NCBI GenBank assembly: GCA_946406115.1
Contig: OX291544.1
Location: 19,547,521-19,611,520, forward strand
Direction of reading: 5' to 3'
Length of the DNA stretch: 64,000 nucleotides
Source: Apoda limacodes
Lineage: Eukaryota; Arthropoda; Insecta; Lepidoptera; Limacodidae
The translations under genes were made by a program, and so were the position numbers. The notes below the pieces were generated by a model. That model was not told the DNA's origin. It did not search any database and saw only the letters and a list, made by a program, of their open reading frames with translations. Every line of letters begins with the position of its first letter. Position 1 is the first letter of the stretch. Of this stretch, positions 58,401 through 64,000 are shown one piece after another.

Positions 58401-59107
58401 TTACTTTGCAACAAAATGCAAATAAAGCATCTGATAAAATCGCAATAGAGCAATACCTACAAACACTTCAAACAAAATTTGTATTGAAATTTAAATAATT
58501 TTAGATTGCTTTAATACTTAATAAACCTAAAATAAATGAGTCAATAAGTAAATATTTGTCCAATTAATTTCTTAGTCTTAAATATATCCATTAGCAAGAG
58601 ATACAATTTTGGCATTTCATAGTCCGTTTTAGTTCCTTAAAGCTATTTTAGTCAAAAATTGCAGTTTGGTAACGCAGTGTGTGATTTGCTGGTGCACTCC
58701 AGGGCACTCATACGTCAGAAACTTTGGATAGCATACAAAAATATATATTAATATACTATGTAGACATGCAAGGAGTTTGTATACTTCTTACCAAAAGTAT
58801 GTAAATACCTAAATTATGGCAGCGAAATTATGGAAATCCTCAAATTGTATTTCAAAAACGTATGTTTTTTTTCAGATACCAACAATCTGATGGTTCTGAG
58901 CGTCAAGAAGAAGGTCAAGTCCGAAATGAGGGTTTAGAAAATCAATACATTTACGTGACCGGTTATTACAGCTACAAAGATTCTGACAATGGTTTGCATC
59001 GTATTGATTATGAATCTGGTATTGATGGTTTTAAACCTGATATACAGGATGATACAAAAGGTCCAGGCTCCATAAACCCATATTTGGCGAATGTTATCCT
59101 CGGCTAA
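55474..59107 (+). CDS. RR-type cuticular protein, copy B, three exons
   Basis: Exons 55474-55482, 57774-57910 and 58876-59107, with the same lengths, phases and splice sites as in A; 125 residues. Two residue differences from A are visible: Met for Leu in exon 2 (GTAACAATG versus GTAACATTG) and Gln for Glu in exon 3 (DIQDD versus DIEDD). The signal peptide and the chitin-binding block are unchanged. If the long duplication is real the organism has two nearly identical genes in tandem. If it is allelic, these are two alleles of one gene. Confidence 0.85.
55531..55917 (+). pseudogene. Mobile-element ORF fragment in cuticular intron 1, copy B
   Basis: Still fully open, with one residue changed from A (Gly for Ala in the closing RGNAGS segment). 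The frame is again continuous with the cuticular ATG through the unspliced donor. Confidence 0.5.
56627..57047 (+). pseudogene. Degenerate LINE RT pieces in cuticular intron 1, copy B
   Basis: Counterpart of 25370-25790 with the same decayed CYADHSTG and YGILLWG traces. Confidence 0.5.
57095..57522 (+). pseudogene. 3' end of a CR1/jockey-type LINE in cuticular intron 1, copy B
   Basis: Counterpart of 25838-26265, with the same C-terminal blocks and the same GCCACCTAAGTGGTAT-type ending. Confidence 0.6.
58039..58197 (+). mobile_element. MITE-like inverted-repeat element in cuticular intron 2, copy B
   Basis: 159 bp with the same imperfect terminal inverted repeats as 26786-26944. It therefore predates the A/B separation. 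Confidence 0.55.
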
Positions 59108-59643
59108 GAAAAAAATTATGAATGTGTTTAATATTTTTACTATTATACTAAAATATTATGTTACCGTCTTTTAATTTAATTATTCTTTGTAAATTTATTT
59201 TTCGGGTTTAAACTTCAGAGACAAAAACACCCGTAATAGGTGCAGTGAATTGCCCACCCTGTTATATTTTAGGTATGTTTTTTAAAAAGGTAAAAAAAGC
59301 AAATTTCGGGCGATGACCTAAATTCAGGAACGTGAGTGGCAATGTGGCTAATGATAGTTTAAGAGTAAAGGCATTAAGAGGATTAAACAACTAACATATC
59401 TACGTACATATACCTATCTATAACGATGATGGAGCTAATTAGATTTTCAAGAGGCCGGGAAACCGAAAGTCATGCCAAGGTTAAAAATCTAATACAGTAG
59501 ATCATTAAATTTACCGGTTCTTATCACGTTACTTTTTGTTTATTTTTCGATATTTCGGCACAGTTTAACGCATCATGGTAAGGTAAGATAAGTGACGGTA
59601 ACTAAGAGTAGCGTAGGAGTATAATGTTAAGCACATCGTTCAT
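59108..59643 (+). other. Cuticular gene 3' flank and spacer, copy B
   Basis: Counterpart of 27856-28398; no gene or poly(A) signal that I can support. Confidence 0.35.
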
Positions 59644-60066
59644 AAAAATCGGCCAAGTCGGACTCGCGCACGAAGGGTTCCGTACCATTATGTATAAAAA
59701 CGGCAAAAAATCACGTTTTTGTATGGGACCCCGCTTTAATATTTGTTTTACTTTAGTTAATTATTTATTTTTAAGGTGACTATATAACTAAATATTCTGT
59801 GAATATTTTTAGCGTCTGTTGCCGTTATCAATATCGAGCAAAAAAATTCACGTTTGTTGTATGGGAGCCCCCTTAAATATTGAATTTATTCTGTTTTTTA
59901 GAATTGTTGTTATAGCGGCAACAGAAATACATCTTCTGTGAAAATTTCAACTGTCTAGCTATCATGAGATACAGCTTAGTGTAGTACCCTGGACGGACGG
60001 ACGGACAGCGAAGACTTAGTAATAGGGTTCTGCTTATTACCCTTTAAGGTACGGAACCCTAATAAA
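59644..60066 (+). repeat. Lepidopteran-type interspersed repeat, copy B
   Basis: A slightly more complete version than in A: CGGACTCGCGCACGAAGGGT, then TCCGTACCATTATGTATAAA, the GGACGGACGGACGGACAG run and a TAAGGTACGGAACCCTAAT ending. Confidence 0.6.
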
Positions 60067-60136
60067 AGGCACAGAAAAAGCACATTGAGATGGAATAGAA
60101 TCAATGCAAGTATACCAGTTTTGGAGGTCAAATATA

Positions 60137-60203
60137 TATAAAGTTCGCTTTGACGGGTCTTTGAGCCATTCAGTTCGTAGAAAAGCAACACACACCGAAA
60201 GGT
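60137..60203 (+). promoter_or_regulatory. Orphan TATA/initiator promoter with short first exon, copy B
   Basis: TATAAA at 60137-60142, TCAGTT at 60170-60175, donor GAAAG/GTAAAT at 60201/60202. The exon and core elements are unchanged from A. Confidence 0.4.
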
Positions 60204-60255
60204 AAATACGAGTACATGCTATGTCACACCATCAGCAATGTAATCTAGCTTCTGT

Positions 60256-60746
60256 AGGGGCCTCATTAACCAATCATGCATTCCAGGTGAACTGAAACAT
60301 ATCAATATGGTACTGGTCAAAAATGGTTTCTCAAAAATGACAAAAAAGATGCGATATACACGTAAGCAAGGGTGCCCTTGGTGAATAAACAACCAGTGGT
60401 GATCCGTTTTAAAATGAGTAACGGATAATGTCGGCATGATATAAAAAAAGTATGGAATCAAGACCGCATTTACTCCCTGTGATAAGATATTCAATCGCAT
60501 GAGATCACCAAAGGATTCCATTCCATCCATCCAAATTACCATTCCAGTGTACCGGTGAGTATAAACTTGACAACAGCTGTGGTAGTTCGTACATTGGATA
60601 ACCAGACTCTTACAAGGAAACATAACGCTGCAGTTAAAGAAAAAGTCCATAAGAAGTCGGCTATAGCGGAGTATTTACTTTATTCCGAATTACATAACCC
60701 TGAATTTAGTTCTACGGTGCGACAGTTTACAACGAGTTTTTTTTTT
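60256..60746 (+). pseudogene. Penelope-like retroelement fragment (GIY-YIG end), copy B
   Basis: Same broken three-frame reading as 29005-29495, including KKYGIKT..FTPCDKIFNRM (a T-to-C change gives Ala for Val), IPVYR, CGSSYIG and HNAAVKEKVHKKSAIAEYLL. Confidence 0.6.
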
Positions 60747-60750
60747 TAAT

Positions 60751-62216
60751 ACCACTAAGGTGGCAAACAAGAACATGGTCCGCCTGATGGTAAGCGGTCA
60801 CCGTAGCCTATGGACGCTTGCAACACCAGGGGTATAATTCGCGCGTTGCCGACCCTTCAAAAATCCAATAACTTCTTTCTTGAAGAACCACATACTGTAG
60901 TCCATAGAGAAAACGTTGGCAGGGAGCTCATTCTACAACCCAAGCGTTCACGGGAGGAAGTTTCTCTGAAACCGCACTGTACGTGACCATTTCGGTTCTA
61001 AAGTTTGACAATGAATTCCCTGCCGATGGCGAGCGGTGCGATGGTAGAGAGTAGCCGTGAGCATCATTTCGAATAATTTCTCATAATACATCCCATTGTA
61101 CAAGTGGTAGAACACACACAGGAAGGCAAAGTGTCTCCTGAGACTAAAGGGCTCGATACGGCAAGTAAAGGGATCGTCGACATTTCTCACAGCCCATTGT
61201 TAAAACAAGTCAAAAGGGCCAAGCTAGTATCCGGGTGCACCCGCCGAAAGAGGACAGCAGTACTCCATATGGGGCCGAACTTGCGACTTGTAGAGCAGCA
61301 ACCTCTGCCCCGACATGACGTAGTGCCTCTCTCTGTTGAGTACACCTAGGTTTTTGGACGCCAGCTTCACCTTATCTTGTAAATGATCTCAGAACTGAAC
61401 ATCGCTGGAGATGTCAACACCAAGGATCCCAATGCTCTTGGAAATGGAGAGGGGAGTGTTCTGGAATGGTGGGACTACAGTAAATGGGTATTTCTTAGCG
61501 GTGAACGTGCAGACTTGTGTCTTTGTAGGGTTGAATCGGACCAAGTTTACCCGTCCCCAGTCAGAGACTTTGGACAGTGTGGTCTCGATATGAGACACAA
61601 GTTTTCCGCGGTTATTCTCCAAAACGGAACGTGGGATGTTTGCACGACCCGTGTAATAAGCGTCTCCAGTACTGTCATCTGCATAGCAATGCATGTTGTT
61701 GATGTCCAACATGTCATTGACGAGCAGTAGAAAGAGTGTAGGAGACAGCACAGAGCCTTGCACAGAGACACCAGCATTAATGTCCATGCTATCACAGCAA
61801 CTACCGTCAACTACGGTTCGTATGCGCCTGCCGGACAAAAAGCTAGCTACCCATTTGCAAAAACCCTCGTGCACTCCGTAAGATGGCAACTTTGATAGAA
61901 AAACCCGGTGCCAGACCCGATCGAACGCCTTCGCTATGTCCAGGCTACAAGCCAATGCCTCCCCCTGCCTCTCAATGGCTAGTGCCCATCGGTGTGTGAG
62001 ATACACTAAAAGGTCACCAGTCGAGCGACCGTGGCGAAAGCCATATTGACGGTCACTGACCAGATTGTGTTTTTCTAGGTATCTTAGAAGCTGTGTGTTG
62101 ATCACACGCTCCATCACCTTGGAGAGGAGTGAGGTAATGGCGATCGGCCTGTAATTCGATGGATCTGATCTATCGCCCTTTTTGGGCACCGGGTGCACGT
62201 TCGCAGTCTTCCATGA
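60751..62216 (-). pseudogene. 5'-truncated CR1/jockey-type LINE ORF2 (RT), copy B
   Basis: A 269-codon open frame, 62198-61389, from MHPVPKKGDRSDP through YRPIAITSLLSK, LDIAKAFDRVWH and VQGSVLSPTLFLLLVNDMLD to CYADDSTGD and GILGVDISSDVQF. This covers RT fingers and palm. The C-terminal part follows at 61190-60948 after stops. The 5' end is missing (starts within the pre-RT PSSWKTANVHP block), so endonuclease is absent. Confidence 0.7.
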
Positions 62217-64000
62217 AGACGGAAATTGCCTAGTGTGGTAGAATAAGTAATAACTACTTCTTAGTTTTTAATAGTCGTATTACAAAAAATTAAACAACTA
62301 TAATGTCACGTTCCCGTTTACGCTTGTTGCTTTTTGCCTGTCAATCGTAATCATGATTTGTTAGAATGAATAGATGGAGATAAAGAAAACAAACTTAAGG
62401 ATAAGGATAAGGAATTAACCTAGGATAGGACTTTGTTACCTGTGTAGAGTTGGCACAGATAACAGAATACCTACCTACTAACCACGCAACAAAAAATCAC
62501 ACCTACTTTTAATAACATATCCAGGAATCAAATCTAATAATAATTATTTGAATTTAGTAGGTTGCTGAGAACACTTTTGAATCGTCGATACAATCTATTT
62601 AACAACGTGAATTTGTGCCGAAAAGAGCCGGTAAGATTCTTAATTATTATTATTAAAAGTAATTATACAATACTTTGTTAATCAACAAACAAGTAGGTAT
62701 ACAATCTGTATTGAAACACATCAGGATGATACTAATTCTATCGCAATGTCTTATTTACAGATGGTACAAAAAAAACTCTGTATGGCAACACTTTTTAGTT
62801 TAAAACGTAATAGCACAATCTGGACAGTAGGTCCTGTATCTACATACTACATTCACTTTATCTATCGATCAAAATCTTTAGTCAAAAGCCGACGGCACGC
62901 GACGCCATTGTTTGTTTGAATTGAATATGAGTGAAATTCGTTATTTAAGTTGTTTTTGTAATAAAATGGGTTAATTTCATTAGCAAATACAACAAGATGA
63001 TTCTGTGTGTTAGAATCTTTGAAAATACAAATTGAATCAAGGGCAAGATATGTATCTCTACATACATATTTTTTATCAACGGGAGACCATCGCAAACATC
63101 AAAGGTTTCCGTCATATGATGCCTGCAGAAGCATGTCACTGCGGCTACAAATACTATTATCTGTGCTGCGTGTGAAGAAGAGGATAACAGTCGCATTTAA
63201 CTTCATAACAGTGGAAATGCTACGAAATGTGTGTAGCGGCGCGTCTCTTTGTTAACAACAATGGAGTCAACTTTGAATCATTTTTGTAAATGTTACGTAC
63301 CTACGGGAAGGAAGCAAATGTTTGAAATAGAAGTTAAAATACTCAAAAGTTTTTTTTTTGTTTAGTGTTCAGTTCACTTTGAACCGCTTTTGTGTAAACG
63401 TACGTGCGTACGTACCTAGCTAATTTTTAAAATAGGAAGTTAAATAGGGTTTTAATTCAGTGTTTTAGTAAGTAAAGGTTACTTTGAATCATTTTTGTGA
63501 ATTAAGATAGGTACCTACATAGGTAGTTAATGTTTGAAAAAGAAGATAAGTACAGTGTTAGTGAATATACCTATGTCATTGAGCCATTGTTGTTAAAACT
63601 GAAATTTTTTAATGCAGTGCTAAGTGAAAAAGTTTAGTGAAAAAGCTTTTTAGTTAAGTGGGTAGCTTTTAGCCATCCTGTTTTTATTTTTGCGTAGCGT
63701 CGCACAAATTCGCGTTTCTACGCCGAAAAAAGTACCAGGAACACATAAACGACAAGAGCGTACACGTTGTAGGTAGATAATTGTGTTACTGGAGTCGTAC
63801 GAATTCAAAAGTACGAGATTCTCATAAATAAGCGGGTGGCATATTCTAAAGTTCATTATACTTTATGGTCAAGTCAGAAACGTAAAATTATTTTATGAAA
63901 TTAGTATGAAAAACTGAAATGCCGATTTTCAGCGTGAAACTGTGAATAATGATTGCTGAGTAGGTGCACTCTTACCCCCTTTAGGGATTTGGGGCATTTC
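62217..64000 (+). other. AT-rich spacer to the window edge, copy B
   Basis: Counterpart of 30966-32638. It holds about 106 bp (63136-63243) not present in A. Short frames on either strand lack recognisable motifs. Confidence 0.4.

Larger units (their letters stand above)
33781..64000 (+). repeat. Long direct duplication, copy B
   Basis: Second copy of the unit seen at 1-32638, cut by the window at its right edge. It generally keeps the more intact version of the elements: the LINE2 zinc knuckles (41884-42114), an uninterrupted 269-codon CR1-type RT frame (61389-62198), and a longer R1 RT frame (34806-35966). Substitutions relative to copy A are scattered through coding, repeat and spacer sequence alike. 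That fits two copies drifting apart, or two alleles, rather than a fresh duplication. Confidence 0.95.

Overview
This is eukaryotic, non-coding-rich DNA, most likely from an insect and probably a lepidopteran. The evidence is short TTAGG/CCTAA (insect telomere-type) tracts, R1-clade retrotransposon remains, a split cuticular-protein gene with a TATA box and arthropod initiator, an interspersed repeat of a type I know from moth and butterfly genomes, and AT-rich spacers. I see no bacterial genes, no operons and no CRISPR array.

The dominant structure is one very long direct duplication. Bases 1-32638 (copy A) align with 33781-64000 (copy B) in the same order and orientation, with scattered single-base differences and about ten larger indels. 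The window cuts copy A on its left and copy B on its right, so neither outer breakpoint is visible. The arrangement can be a real tandem segmental duplication or two haplotypes laid end to end by an assembler. The sequence alone cannot decide between these.

Layout of each copy, left to right: (1) an R1-clade non-LTR retrotransposon on the minus strand (LINE1; A 1-5344, B 33710-39123), broken by frameshifts and stops. (2) A short CCTAA tract split by a second R1/TRAS-like non-LTR element on the plus strand (LINE2; A 5364-12370, B 39143-46284). It has gag, endonuclease, RT, RNase H and a C-terminal CCHC region, all decayed. (3) A mosaic of repeat blocks X, Z and Y, with the order X-Z-Y in B and X-Y-X-Z-Y in A. 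X holds a tRNA-like (Pol III promoter) retroposon that ends in CCTAA repeats between 97-bp direct repeats. Z holds the end of a BEL/Pao-type pol. (4) AT-rich spacer with a truncated endonuclease fragment of a CR1/jockey-type LINE. (5) The only convincing host gene, a three-exon RR-type cuticular protein (A 24217-27855, B 55474-59107), whose introns carry LINE pieces and a MITE. (6) A lepidopteran-type interspersed repeat, then an orphan TATA/initiator promoter with a 30-nt non-coding exon. (7) A decayed Penelope-like (GIY-YIG) fragment and a 5'-truncated minus-strand CR1/jockey-type RT. (8) AT-rich spacer to the end. Between the copies (32877-33717) lie another copy of the tRNA-like retroposon, a poly(A)-ended LINE-like 3' UTR and a TTAGG tract.

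Apart from the cuticular gene and possibly the orphan promoter, nearly everything recognisable is retroelement. The elements interact physically: LINE2 sits inside CCTAA repeats as telomere-repeat-targeting R1-clade elements do, and the tRNA-like retroposon carries a similar CCTAA tail. I did not find a clearly new molecular system. The most unusual items are the telomere-repeat-associated retroelement cluster, the nested rearrangement in copy A, and an open frame that runs from the cuticular start codon through a splice donor into a mobile-element domain.
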